Source: Blepharisma stoltei (lineage: Eukaryota > Ciliophora > Heterotrichea > Heterotrichida > Blepharismidae). Taken from it: a stretch of 64,000 nt of DNA. Shown here piece after piece: positions 11,462 to 21,512 of the stretch. The notes beneath the pieces were generated by a model. It was not told where the DNA came from. It ran no database searches and worked only from the letters and a program-made list of their open reading frames with translations. Each line of letters begins with the position of its first letter. Positions within the stretch are counted from its first letter, which is position 1. Position numbers and translations under genes: made by a program. The stretch lies in assembly GCA_914767885.1 (NCBI GenBank), contig CAJZBQ010000021.1, positions 620,001 through 684,000 on the forward strand, read 5' to 3'.

Positions 11462-14284
11462 TTATAATTTAACCAGAGGAGTAAGGGAATTAATTAAAAA
11501 CATTTCTCTATATCTCATGGAAGCTGGAAGGGCAGTCTGTTGGTCAACTTCCTCTTCACTTTCATCTTGAATTAACGCTAGCTTAGAACTACTTTTATTT
11601 AAGTCTTTTTCAACATATAGTTTTTCAGCCTTTTCTGCCATAGATTCTCTCTTGAATTTTGGCTCATTTTTTCCAATAATATTTTGTAGAGAAAAATGCT
11701 CAAAATGGTTGGTAATTTTTCGTTTCCTTTCTATTTTTTTGATGAGTCTATCGTTCAAATTAATGTATTTTCTAATTAATTAAATAAGAAAAAACCTATA
11801 ATCTAACGCATAAAAAAATAGGAAATTAGGCACTGGACTTCTAATAAGTGGAATGCTTACTTCAATATTTAGGTTATGTTCCTCATCTGTATTTATCCTT
11901 ATCAGCCATCTGCGCAATTTTGCTCCTATCAAGCTGAAACTTATAGAGATCACAGTCACGAGCAATATGTCCTAGTGTTGCACATAAATAGCATCTTACT
12001 CCAAGGGCTGAAAGGTCTTCTTTACATTCTTTTATTAGCAGCTCTGTGATTTCTCTTTCTCTAGGCCTCGATATAAACATCCTCATTAGTGCAGACCTAC
12101 TTAAAGACAGCAATTCACTATAAACTAAACACCGAGCTGAAGCACTCCTTATAGAGTCCAAAAAAAAAGAGATTTCGCCAAAATATTTTCCTTTTTTAAG
12201 CTCCTTAAAAACGGTTCGAGTAGATTCATGATAAATTTCAACAGTTCCGCTCTGTAAAAAATACACGTCATTGCTCATTTCTCCTTCTTTAAAAAGCAAA
12301 TCGCCAGGAGCATGGACTTTGATTTCCAAATTTCTCCCTAAAGCCCTTAAAAAACTTGTAGCGTAAATGCCAAATGCTGGACAATCGTTTAAGGACTGTC
12401 CACGAGTTTGTATATAAATTTCGTCTTTTAACTGAGCACTTAAACATTTGAGCAATTCTTCATCATTAAATTTATTTTTGCTGCTTCTTTTAAGATATGT
12501 AATATACTCTGATATTCTTCCTCTGAGCAGTTTAGGAACATTTTTCCGGTACATGAACTTTCGAAGTTGATCCTGGACGTTTTCTCACTCCCCCCTCCGT
12601 GAACGATCAAAATCATTAAAAAATCCCTATTTTTTGCCCAAAAAAACCCACCCTCCGTGAGTGAACAAAATTTTTAATATAAAAAATTTTTTATGTGAAA
12701 AAATTTTGTATATAAGTGATAACTAGTATCATGAAATCTAGAGACAATTCTGTTTAATTTTAAACAAATTACGTTTTAAAGCAAAAATTTTACAAATTAA
12801 ATAATATTTGCCTTCCAATTTTTGAGAAGCGGGATTTCGAAAAAAAAATTGACCCCCTCCGTGAGCGAACAAGATTTTTTGTTCGTTCACGGGGAGTTAG
12901 TACTTAGACTTAGCTGTTTGCTTGCCTATAATGGTCTGGAGGTTTCCTATCAAATACCCGAACAAGAAGCATTCAAAAAACATAGTGGTCATCGCGTTTA
13001 TCATTTGTAAAGGCGAAGATATAAAGAAGCTTCCATATCCACACGAAGTCATTGTTAACACTGCGTAAAAAAGCATAAAAAGATATCTGTCACTTACAAA
13101 CTCTTTTCTTGATGCTCATAGTTCTCCATAATGCAATAACGCATCTTTGTAAAATACATATGTAATGCAACTGATTCAATGAGCCCATAAAATAGCTACT
13201 AAAAAAAATTTTCCAATTTGGGCAATTGCTATAAATTTAGGGCTTGATAAAGAGTCTTCAACTAAGTACATGATTTTTTTCATCTTGGCAATCCTTGCAA
13301 GCTTAAGGAGTCATATATAATTTAAAATTTTAGAAGTTAATATATCTTTTAGCTGTATTTCTTCGTCTGGCTCAAAAATGTCTTCAAGAAAAAACATAAA
13401 ATTAGGGGACAGAGTGAGAAAATCCAAGATAAACCAGCTTTTCATATAATTTAGGCTTATAGATTTTCTACTAATAATGTATTCACCGTAAAGATAATAT
13501 GCTGTATTAAGTTGGATAAAGACATCTATAGAATATAAAATTTCTGTAGTGAATATAGAACTAAGTACAGCATGGTTTGGCATAGGATTAAATGATAAAA
13601 TAAAAGGAATTATAATGCATTGATAAGTAGTAATAGCGAGGATCAAAACATCTCAAACAACTCTAACTCCCCCCCCCCCCCTCCGTGAGCGAACAAAACC
13701 ATTAGAAAAATCGCCATTTTTTGACCAAAACCCACCCTCCGTGAGTGAACAAAAATTTTTTTAATAGAAAAAATTTTAATGGAAAAAAATTTTGATATAT
13801 AAGTGATAATTAGTATAATGAAATCTAGAGCTAATTCTGTTTTAATTTTAAACAAATTGCGTTTTAAAACATAAATTTTGCAAATTAAATTAATATTTGC
13901 TTCCCAATTTTTGCAAATTAGGATTTTTTTAAATTTCGAAAAAAATATATTTTATAAAATTTATATATAAATTTTTTTTTAAAAAAAAAAATTAACCCCC
14001 CTCCGTGAGCGAACAAAATTTTTTTGTTCGCTCACGGAGGGGGGGGGGGGAGTAAGAAAATTTTCAGGGTCAAACACTTTTATAATTTGGTGACTTTTCT
14101 CTAAATTTCCAGATTCTTTTATATGGAAAAATATTTCAGTTTTACGTTTTTTTGCTCTTTCAAAGTTTTTAAGAGACTCTGGCTCGTGAAGCTCGAGCAA
14201 TTGCACATGATTCAAAATAGATAAGGTCTGTCAAGTTCGTGTTATTCCCGGACTTGTTTCTCTTGTCCGATTATATTCTTTCAT
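11462..14284 (-). CDS. Cyclic-nucleotide-gated type K+ channel with zinc knuckle; three IESs
   Basis: 665 residues after removing 13664-14052, 12588-12899 and 11766-11889, total divisible by three. Start ATG at 14282-14284. S1 begins VVWDVLILAITTYQC, exactly at the first IES junction. S4 is KLARIAKMKK. The pore reads LTMTSCGYGSF, a K+ filter with SCGYG in place of the usual TVGYG. A C-linker (ENVQDQLRKFMYRKN) leads to a cyclic-nucleotide-binding domain (HAPGDLLFKEGE, FGEISFFLDSIRSASARC). After it comes a CX2CX4HX4C zinc knuckle, CYLCATLGHIARDC. The C-terminal 98-residue tail joins only through the short 124-bp IES, so that tail is less certain. EAG/HCN/CNG-like; ligand unknown. Confidence 0.85.
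11766..11889 (-). mobile_element. Putative short IES, 124 bp, in the channel C-terminus
   Basis: Flanked by AAATAC on both sides (coding strand), TA at 11766-11767 and 11890-11891. Removal turns MADKDKYRWGT-stop into MADKDKYINLNDRLIKK and opens 98 more codons. No clear terminal inverted repeat; the call rests on frame restoration. Confidence 0.5.
12588..12899 (-). mobile_element. IES/MITE, CCGTGAGCGAAC family, 312 bp, one non-TA end
   Basis: Shortened copy inside the channel gene. Arms CTCCGTGAACGATC and CTCCGTGAGTGAAC on the left and a hairpin at 12852-12895 on the right. The right flank has TTAG, but the left flank reads TCACTCCCC where other copies have TTACTCCCC or CTAACTCCCC. Removing 312 bp keeps the frame. 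Confidence 0.75.
13664..14052 (-). mobile_element. IES/MITE, CCGTGAGCGAAC family, 389 bp, full-length
   Basis: CTAACTCCCC at 13663 and GGGGAGTAAG ending at 14056. Its TAs join PENFL to RVVWDV in the channel. Contains the AGAGCTAATTCTGTTT core and the 60-bp terminal hairpin (about 13994-14050). Confidence 0.88.
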
Positions 14285-14923
14285 TTATTAGCATTTAAAT
14301 TATGCAATGGCCAGACTGTAAATCGAAGTTTCATTCCTTTGGATAGGATATATTTAGAAAATGAATAATATTTTAAGAAAAGAAAAAGTATAGATAAGCC
14401 AATAATTTCCAAATTTTTTATAGGTTAAATTTTTGTTCATCCGGTAGAAATTTTGCATAAAGAACTATTATATAGAAAAATATCAGAGAAGTAAGCAGTA
14501 AATAAACAATTTTATCTAATAATGATGCCAAAATCAATACTTTCATTACAAGGTTAAAAATTTTTTAATTTTTATACTAAGAAAATAACTTATTAGCTGA
14601 GGTTTGCCTGGACTGGAAATAATTCAGATTTTATAATATACGCAAATTTACGTTTTATATATAAGGTTATTATTTATTTAGGGTTTGAAGTTTTTTAAGT
14701 AATCATTCGCCACAATAATTTGATATTCATTAATTTTTAGTATTTTAAATTAATTAATAATTGTAGTTTTAACAATTAATTCAATTTTTCTAGTTATGTA
14801 TTCTTATATTTTATGATTTCAATGAGCTGAGCTCACTCTCAGCTTATAAATATTTTATAAATTAATTATAAAAGCATTTTATATTTGAGGCATTAAAATT
14901 TTATTTGATGTGTTTAATTAATT
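14285..14923. other. AT-rich divergent intergenic region
   Basis: 639 bp between the channel start and the URI-like start. It should contain both promoters. No ORF or repeat family was recognised. Confidence 0.5.
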
Positions 14924-15430
14924 ATGGAAGACAATCAAAAAAATTTAGATATCTTGGAAGGCGCAATCAATCGATACAATGATGTATCACAGATAATCCA
15001 CGAACTCCCTAATAAGCTTGATCATGAAATTATGGTACCTTTAGGAAAAGTTGGCTTTGTTAAAGGTAGAATTGTGCATACAAATGAAATATGGGTAAAT
15101 ATTGGGAAAGATACTTTTATTAAGACAACCACAATTGGCTGTGATGGAATTATTGAGAGAAAAATCAAAGGTATGAAATATACAGCAATCCAAGAAGAAA
15201 TAAAAAGATTCAAACCGAAGGAAATTGAAAATAAATCAATCGAAGATGTATTCAAAAGAATCAAAGAGCTAGAAATAGAAGAAAAAGGTGGAAAATCTGC
15301 TCAAGAAAATTTGACAGTCGGGAAAATAGTGGAAAGAAATCCTATAGAAGAAAACCAAATTGAAGAAGTCAAGAAGCCTGAAAAATTGTCAAAATTTAAG
15401 CAAGAAATGAATAAAAAAAAATCATCATAA
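14924..15430 (+). CDS. URI1: URI1-like unconventional prefoldin subunit
   Basis: 168 residues. The motif ELPNKLDHEIMVPLGKVGF followed by KGRIVHTNEIWVNIGKDTF is the URI/prefoldin-alpha beta-hairpin region (family form: LPxKxxYxIMVPxGxxAFxPGxLVHTNExxVxLG). Flanking helices at residues 5-30 and 80-110 form the prefoldin coiled coil. URI binds the RNA polymerase subunit RPB5 and works with the R2TP co-chaperone. The protein is much shorter than animal URI1 (about 535 residues) and lacks the long acidic C-terminus; it ends in a Lys-rich tail. A different prefoldin-alpha member is possible. Confidence 0.75.
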   Translation: MEDNQKNLDILEGAINRYNDVSQIIHELPNKLDHEIMVPLGKVGFVKGRIVHTNEIWVNIGKDTFIKTTTIGCDGIIERKIKGMKYTAIQEEIKRFKPKEIENKSIEDVFKRIKELEIEEKGGKSAQENLTVGKIVERNPIEENQIEEVKKPEKLSKFKQEMNKKKSS

Positions 15431-15490
15431 ACGAATTTGCTTAATTTCCACAAAATTCATTGATTTTGTAATGTCTCATAATTAATAAAA

Positions 15491-15832
15491 ATGACTACAA
15501 ACAAGTATACTTTTTCAGGAAAGGCTGATTTTGAAAGGAGTTTACGTATAAAATCTCGAGGCTCAGGGTCTCGTGAGGTTAGAATCTACAAAAAATTTAA
15601 AAAATCCACTGCAATCGCAAGCTCTCCAAGTATGTCAACAAAAGAAAGTTTAATATGCAGTTTTCAAAACCAAAGCATTGAATCTATTTCTGGGCATGTC
15701 TGTCAGAATAAGCCCCCTCGTGTGCCTCCACTTCTAACTAAAACAATTTTGCAGCATAAAAATAAAGAGAAAAGTGAGAGAGGTACTTTTACTCAAGCTG
15801 ATGATTTCTTTTTCCTTAATCAACATAGGTAA
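15491..15832 (+). CDS. Small basic protein, unknown
   Basis: 113 residues, ATG 15491, stop TAA 15830-15832. Rich in Ser, Lys and Arg with no hydrophobic segment; a proline patch KPPRVPPLL lies near residue 75. No family recognised. It starts 60 bp after the URI-like gene. Confidence 0.5.
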   Translation: MTTNKYTFSGKADFERSLRIKSRGSGSREVRIYKKFKKSTAIASSPSMSTKESLICSFQNQSIESISGHVCQNKPPRVPPLLTKTILQHKNKEKSERGTFTQADDFFFLNQHR

Positions 15833-16623
15833 TTTTTACTCACCCCACTTTCCACCGTGAGTAAAAAAAAAAAATTTTTGTTGGCTCGAGGAGATTGGCC
15901 ATTTTTTATTTATATATAAATTTTATTTTCAATCTTTCCCTAAAAATAGTTTAATTTGTAAAATTATGTTTTAAAATTCAAGCTGTTTAAAATTAAACAG
16001 AATTAGCTAGAGATCATATCCTAATTATCACTTATATAAATAAAAATTTGTTTTTCTCTTACAGAGGGTGGTTTTTGATCCAAAAATTAGAAATTTTTCT
16101 ATTGAATTTGTTCACTCAAGGAGAAATATGGGAGTCAGAAAAATCGAAATAATTAAATCTCGGCAATTTTTTAGCTCAAAATTACCGTTTTGATTCCAAG
16201 ATGCAATTTTGTTTGATATTTCAACAAAAAGATCAAGCAATTCCAATCGCTGCTTGCATATAGAAGATTTAATTCCTAAATCCTTTCTGTTATCGACCTA
16301 AAGAATTTTTCTTGCTCAGATGAAGCGTAGTAAATTTTATATAGAGGCATAGCCTGTATAAATTTTAATTTAAATTTGTTTTCAAACAAATTTAATTTAT
16401 AAATTTGGTTTTAGAATGCGAGTTGTCTAAATTTAACAGAATTAGCTAGAGATCCGTCTATATTAAAAAATTTTTGCTCACTCATAGCATTATTTTTACC
16501 AAAAATAGGGGTTTTGCCAATATTTTTTCTCACTCATGAAGTATTAAGGATATTAAAAGATCAGATTTTGTGAAATGGGTAAACTGCATGACTGAAAATA
16601 GAAACTAATTACCATGTAAATTT
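15833..16623. mobile_element. Intergenic relics of CCGTGAGCGAAC-type MITEs
   Basis: Two degenerate copies. One runs roughly 15838-16135 from TTACTCACCCC to a GTTCACTCAAGG arm with CCAAAAATTAGAAATTTT spacer. The second lies at about 16340-16550, with the TTTAACAGAATTAGCTAGAG core and a CCAAAAATAGGGGTTTT spacer, then CTCACTCATG. The core motif is inverted relative to the exonic copies. No gene. Confidence 0.6.
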
Positions 16624-17826
16624 TTAATCTTTATGATGCTTAATCATAAGTGCTTTCGCAATAATTGTTCTTCTGATTTCGGATGTTCCTCCTCCAATTT
16701 CATATAGTTTCGCATCTCTTAAAATTCTTCCAAGAGGACATTCATTTATGTACCCATACCCACCTAAGACCTGGATTGCTTGTAAAGCCATTTGTGTGCC
16801 TTGCTCTGCATTAAAAAGAAAAACTGAAGCGCAATCTTCATTTAAGGAAGTACCATGATCGCAGGATTTTGCAATAGTATAAAGATAAATGCGTGATGCA
16901 TTTAATGCAGTGTAAATATCTGCGATTTTTGATTGAATTAGTTGGAAATGGCCAATTTTTTCTCCGAATTGTTTGCGAACTCCTACATAAGGCAAAACAA
17001 CATCATAAGCAGCTTGCATTAAACCAACAGGGCCAGCAGATAATAAAAGCCTTTCAAAATTAAGACCCTTCATAAGTATGTAGACACCCTCATTTAAAGG
17101 ACCTAATAAATTTTCTTCGGGCACAAATACATTATCGAAAGTTAATTCACCAGTTCCACTGCCTCTCATGCCAAGCTTATTCATCTTTTGTGCACAATTG
17201 AAACCTTTAAAATCTTTTTCTACAATGAACGCAGAAATTCCTCTTTTTCCTTTAATCGGATCCGTTTTGGCATAAACAATTATGTAGTCTCCATATGGCC
17301 CATTAGTGATCCACATTTTTGAGCCATTTAATAAAAATCCGCCATCAACTTTTTCTGCTCTAGTCACCATGCTTGTCACATCACTTCCTGCTCCAGTCTC
17401 AGTCATAGCTAATCCTCCTATTTTTGTGCCATCACAAAGCCCAGGCAAGTACTTTTTCTTTTGTTGTTCATTCGCATGGAGAACCAATTGATTGATGCAT
17501 AAATTACTATGAGCAATATAGCTGAGACCAATAGAACCTGATCCTCTGCTAATTTCTTCCGTTATAATAACATGGTCTAAGTATCCTAAGCCAGATCCTC
17601 CATATTCATGAGCAGCAGTCACTCCTAATAATCCTAATTCTCCTAATTTCGGCCAGAGTGAGCGATAATCACAAGAATCAGTTTTATCAATTTCATACGC
17701 AATTGGAGCAATATGCTGCTGTGAAAACCGATAAACCATTTCTTTTAGGTGCCTTTGCTCCTCTGATAATAGAAGATTTGAGGCTGAAAATCTTCTCGTA
17801 AGGATTGATCCACACCGTTGGAGCAT
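16624..17826 (-). CDS. IVD: Isovaleryl-CoA dehydrogenase, mitochondrial
   Basis: 400 uninterrupted residues. This FAD enzyme oxidises isovaleryl-CoA to 3-methylcrotonyl-CoA in leucine breakdown, passing electrons to ETF. The N-terminus MLQRCGSILTRRFS is a typical mitochondrial presequence. Acyl-CoA dehydrogenase signatures are GGLAMTETGAGSDVTSM and QVLGGYGYINECPLGRILRDAKLYEIGGGTSEI. SYIAHSNLCINQL and the Glu in GLNFERLLLSAGP, at the position used as catalytic base in IVD rather than in other family members, support the IVD assignment. No IES or intron. Confidence 0.93.
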   Translation of the reverse strand: MLQRCGSILTRRFSASNLLLSEEQRHLKEMVYRFSQQHIAPIAYEIDKTDSCDYRSLWPKLGELGLLGVTAAHEYGGSGLGYLDHVIITEEISRGSGSIGLSYIAHSNLCINQLVLHANEQQKKKYLPGLCDGTKIGGLAMTETGAGSDVTSMVTRAEKVDGGFLLNGSKMWITNGPYGDYIIVYAKTDPIKGKRGISAFIVEKDFKGFNCAQKMNKLGMRGSGTGELTFDNVFVPEENLLGPLNEGVYILMKGLNFERLLLSAGPVGLMQAAYDVVLPYVGVRKQFGEKIGHFQLIQSKIADIYTALNASRIYLYTIAKSCDHGTSLNEDCASVFLFNAEQGTQMALQAIQVLGGYGYINECPLGRILRDAKLYEIGGGTSEIRRTIIAKALMIKHHKD

Positions 17827-18015
17827 TTTTATTCTTAAAATAATGAAAAATTAAACCTTTATTTTATCAAAAACGAATTCTGACTTATGATTAGTTTATA
17901 TTCTCAAGCCAACGCAATTATTTTAAATTTTAAATTACTTTGATTTATAGGTGTTTTGCTATAATTCCCTTTTCTAAATATTGTAGTACTGAAAAAACCA
18001 TATTTATATCTAACG

Positions 18016-19463
18016 ATGCAAACTAACCGCTTTCTGCACAATTCAAAGCACATTTTATCCCCGGGCTTTGATTTAGCGATTTCAAAAGACTCAAACCTTT
18101 TCGAATCCTCACCCTCAGATACAGTTATTGCTAGAAACTTGCCAACTCAAGCAGAAAGGATATTGGATGCTCCTGATCTCTTAGACGATTATTATTTAAA
18201 TTTATTGGACTGAAGCTCCTTAGACACATTAGGTGTTGCTCTTGACAATTCTATCTACGCATGGCACAATGGAGAAGTGAGAGAAATCATCAATTCCCCA
18301 GTCACCATTACATCATTATCCTGAATGCCTGGAAGTCATTATCTCGCAGTTGGAGACTCTGAAGCTGATTTAAGTCTTTACGATGCTCAAGTAGGTCGAA
18401 AAATCAGAGTCATCCACGCTCATGCTGACCGAATCTCAAGCTTATCTTGAAAAGGCAGTATCCTATCCTCGGGCAGTCGAGATTCCACAATAATCCACCA
18501 CGATATGAGAGCCAAAAACTTCCAAATGCAAAACAAAGGCCATTTCCAAGAGGTCTGTGGACTTAAATGAAGTGAAAAATATCTTGCTTCTGGCGGAAAT
18601 GATAATCATTTGAACATTTGGGAGATTGGCTACTCTAAGCCTATTTTTAGCTTTAATGAGCATAAAGCTGCTGTAAAAGCATTGGCTTGGTGTCCTTATG
18701 CAGCAGGAGTTTTGGCATCTGGGGGTGGCTCAGCTGACCAAACTATAAAACTTTGGGATGTAGCAAAAGGAGTATGCAGCAAAACGATAAATACAGGCAG
18801 CCAAGTTTGTGCACTAGAATGGAATAAGCATGATATGGAGCTTCTAACTCCCCCCCCCCCCTCCGTGAGCGAACAAAACCATTAGAAAAATCGCCATTTT
18901 TTGACCAAAAACCCACCCTCCGTGAGTGAACAAAAAATTTTTTTAATAGAAAAAATTTTAATGGAAAAAAATTTTGATATATAAGTGATAATTAGTATAA
19001 TGAAATCTAGAGCTAATTCTGTTTAATTTTAAACAAATTGCGTTTTAAAACATAAATTTTGCAAATTAAATTAATATTTGCTTTCCCAATTTTTGCAAAT
19101 TAGGATTTTTTTAAATTTCGAAAAAAAATATTTTTTATAAAATTTATATATAAATTTTTTTTAAAAAAAAAAATTAACCCCCCCTCCGTGAGCGAACAAA
19201 AATTTTTTTGTTCGCTCACGGAGGGGGGGGGGGGAGTAAGTGCCCATGGATTTGCAGATAATCAACTTACAGTATGAAAATATCCTCAGATGCAGAAACT
19301 TGGGGATGTAAAAGGGCACACAGCAAGGGTATTATATTTGGCACAAAATCCTGAAGGAGATACAGTGGTTTCAGCTGGGGCTGACGAAACCATAAGATTT
19401 TGGAAAATTTTCAAAAAAAGAGAGAAAAATAAAAGCTTGGATCTAAAATTCTCATGTAGATAG
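18016..19463 (+). CDS. CDC20/CDH1 (Fizzy) WD40 activator of the APC/C, split by an IES
   Basis: 351 residues after removing 18845-19236. The family hallmark [20 protein letters not shown] precedes a seven-blade WD40 propeller ([47 protein letters not shown]). TGA encodes the Trp in LLDWS and several blade tryptophans. The IES junction restores [20 protein letters not shown], matching the family's ELVSTHGYSQNQI-VWKYP. Such proteins recruit D-box/KEN-box substrates to the anaphase-promoting complex. The C-terminus ends SCR rather than the usual Ile-Arg tail, and the N-terminal extension is short. CDC20 versus CDH1 cannot be settled. Confidence 0.93.
18845..19236 (+). mobile_element. IES/MITE, CCGTGAGCGAAC family, 392 bp, full-length
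   Basis: CTAACTCCCC at 18844 and GGGGAGTAAG at 19231-19240. Excision between TA 18845-18846 and TA 19237-19238 restores WD40 blades six and seven. Nearly identical to the copies at 13664 (inverted) and 2799. Confidence 0.92.
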
Positions 19464-19523
19464 CGATTTTTCCTCAGGACGGTAATAAATTTTTCTGTTT
19501 TAAACAATCAATTTAGATTATAA

Positions 19524-19805
19524 ATGGGACCATTTGCACAATTTGCTTTAATATTAGGTGCTTCTTTTATTGGGATTTCAATTGGGCACTCTCTTATAAG
19601 AGGACTCCTTGGTGGTGGCTCACAAAGCCATAGACCAGCTCAGCAGCAGTATCAGCAGGCTCCTCAGGTTCCTCAGCCATGCCAAATTGAGGCTCAACAA
19701 CTAGGACAATGCATAGAGTTCGCAAGCAAAGATATTTCTAAATGCCAAATCTATATGGATAATCTTAAACAATGCCAACAAAGATCCCAAGGATATCAAG
19801 TTTAA
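19524..19805 (+). CDS. CHCHD2/CHCHD10 (Mix17)-type twin CX9C mitochondrial protein
   Basis: 93 residues. An N-terminal glycine-containing hydrophobic helix (residues 5-30) is followed by a Gln/Pro-rich linker and a C-terminal CHCH domain with two CX9C motifs (CQIEAQQLGQC and CQIYMDNLKQC). That order is typical of CHCHD2/10/Mix17, intermembrane-space proteins oxidised by Mia40 and linked to cristae organisation and respiratory complex IV. The gene starts 60 bp after the CDC20-like stop. It is shorter than the animal homologues (about 140-150 residues). Confidence 0.85.
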   Translation: MGPFAQFALILGASFIGISIGHSLIRGLLGGGSQSHRPAQQQYQQAPQVPQPCQIEAQQLGQCIEFASKDISKCQIYMDNLKQCQQRSQGYQV

Positions 19806-20053
19806 GGATTATTAATTTTATGAGCTATTTCAGTCTAATTTTTTAAGCCAGGACATAAGAAAAATTATTTTTGTGATAAATGCTTTGCTTTTAAGTTTAA
19901 GTAAATATTTCCAGATACTATAATATAAGAGAAAGCAAAGGATTGCTATTTATAGTTTTATGTCGATATAAAAATTCACTTAAATGGGAAAAGGGTAAAA
20001 TTGCTATTAGGTAACCTTGAGTAAGATACATATATAACATTTAGAATATTTAG

Positions 20054-20269
20054 ATGTTTGCTAATATAAATTTATTTAAAAATTATAAAAATATGTTGTG
20101 AGGAACCTTTTGCTTTGTGGTTCTAATAGGGTTCATTTTACAAATAATCATTGACCTCTATGAAAGAGTTATTAAGGCTCCTGAAGCTAGAGAAAGAAAT
20201 GAAGAAAGAAATGAAGAAAGCAAAGAAAGCGAAGAAAGTGAAGGGTGCACTGAGGGCAAATGAAATTAG
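20054..20269 (+). CDS. Small single-pass membrane protein with acidic tail
   Basis: 71 residues, visible only when TGA is read as Trp (codons at 20099 and 20261). One transmembrane helix (about residues 17-37, FCFVVLIGFILQIII) precedes a charged Glu/Arg tail with repeated RNEE/SEE units. No family recognised. An isolated short ORF, so moderate confidence. Confidence 0.45.
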
Positions 20270-20703
20270 AGATTCAGATTGAAGAAGCTTCAAAAGTGAA
20301 GACAAGAGCCAAATAGTCCGCTCTTGTTGGAGGAAAAGGCTTATTAACTGAAATTAATATACAAAATTTTTATAGTTTTTGATCAATTTTTTATTTGTTA
20401 TAAAGCTATTGAGGGTTGATCAAAAATTCTATATATAATATCTTACTGTGATATTAGGATATTAGGATTACTAATTTAATTGCAATTAATTTAATTTAAG
20501 AATTAATAAGACTATTAAATTTCAATAACTTATTTTAACAAAGAATTGAATTTAGTAGGATTTATTGCTTTTATCTTCAAACTCTAATAAATATATTATA
20601 TTTAAATTGAAAAATAAATCGAATTTGCTTAAAGATTATATTTTCTGAGAACTTTTGAAGATTTTCACCATTTTAATGTATTTTTTATTAAGCTAAGAAA
20701 TTA
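20270..20703. other. AT-rich spacer
   Basis: 434 bp without a supported ORF, RNA gene or repeat. Confidence 0.4.
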
Positions 20704-21078
20704 ATGGACGAACTCCAAAACCTTGTCTCAGTGGAGCAAAAGTATAATGAAGAGATCAATAGCATGCTAGAATTTATTAGAACCAAAGAAATTCATTTAG
20801 AAAAACTTGATGACATTATCAATTGCTTAGAAAATGATAAAAACGTTGCGCACTCTGCCGGAAAATTTCAGGTAAAAATCACATAGGATGCAGCTATGCT
20901 AGCTAATACAATTGGGAAATATGAAAATGAAGAAGCAAGCATAGAGGAAGAAATTAGAAATATGAATGATGATTTATTTAAGAAAGAGTTGCTTCTTTTT
21001 GAGGTAAAATCTAGGCAGATTCAAACTATCTTTAAGGAATTAGAAGTTAATCCTTTAAAGACAATTCAGAGCGCTTAA
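20704..21078 (+). CDS. Small coiled-coil protein with 15-nt intron
   Basis: 119 residues from two exons joined over 20872-20886. Nearly all of the protein is predicted heptad-like helix, with a Gly-containing break at AHSAGKFQ. Its size and shape recall Nup54/62-type or kinetochore/BLOC-type coiled-coil subunits, but no diagnostic motif is present. Confidence 0.65.
20872..20886 (+). other. 15-nt intron
   Basis: GTAAAAATCACATAG between codons CAG and GAT; carries an in-frame TAG at its 3' end. Confidence 0.85.
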
Positions 21079-21512
21079 GATTGAGCAAGATGCTCATCGT
21101 GATATGAAATTAATAAGGATTAATTTTTTAATAAAAATTTAGGGAAATTTAAAAGAACAATAAATTGAAGAAAGTATAAAATTTAAGGAATGGTATAGCC
21201 ATTTTAATTATTGAAAATTAATCCGCAAAAATGAAAGATAAAGATTGATTTTTATCAAGAGATATTGTGATAGATTTTATGAGAAATTGATGATATTTTG
21301 TTTTAAAATACTATTTTCGTATATTATAGTCTAAATTAAAATCCATTGAGTATAATTAATCTTATTAAATTCTTATTTATAAAATTATTAACTCATAATA
21401 AAAATAATCATTAAGAGAAAAATACATAAAAGCTAATAAAAATATTTTTCGAAGTTACTATCTCATATAAATAATTAAAGATAATTTGAATACATATTAA
21501 AGATATTTTAAT
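21079..21512. other. AT-rich spacer
   Basis: About 430 bp, very AT-rich, no feature recognised. Confidence 0.4.

Noticed and set aside
11462-11758. Separate 98-residue gene on the minus strand
   Set aside because: It has no ATG at its 5' end and joins the channel frame through the 124-bp TA-bounded block with shared AAATAC flanks.
15838-16560. Additional exonic IES or hidden exon
   Set aside because: Both flanking genes are complete; the degenerate arms mark old intergenic MITE relics.
16624-17826. Recent bacterial transfer of the acyl-CoA dehydrogenase
   Set aside because: It has a mitochondrial presequence and eukaryotic IVD motifs, and its base composition matches its neighbours.
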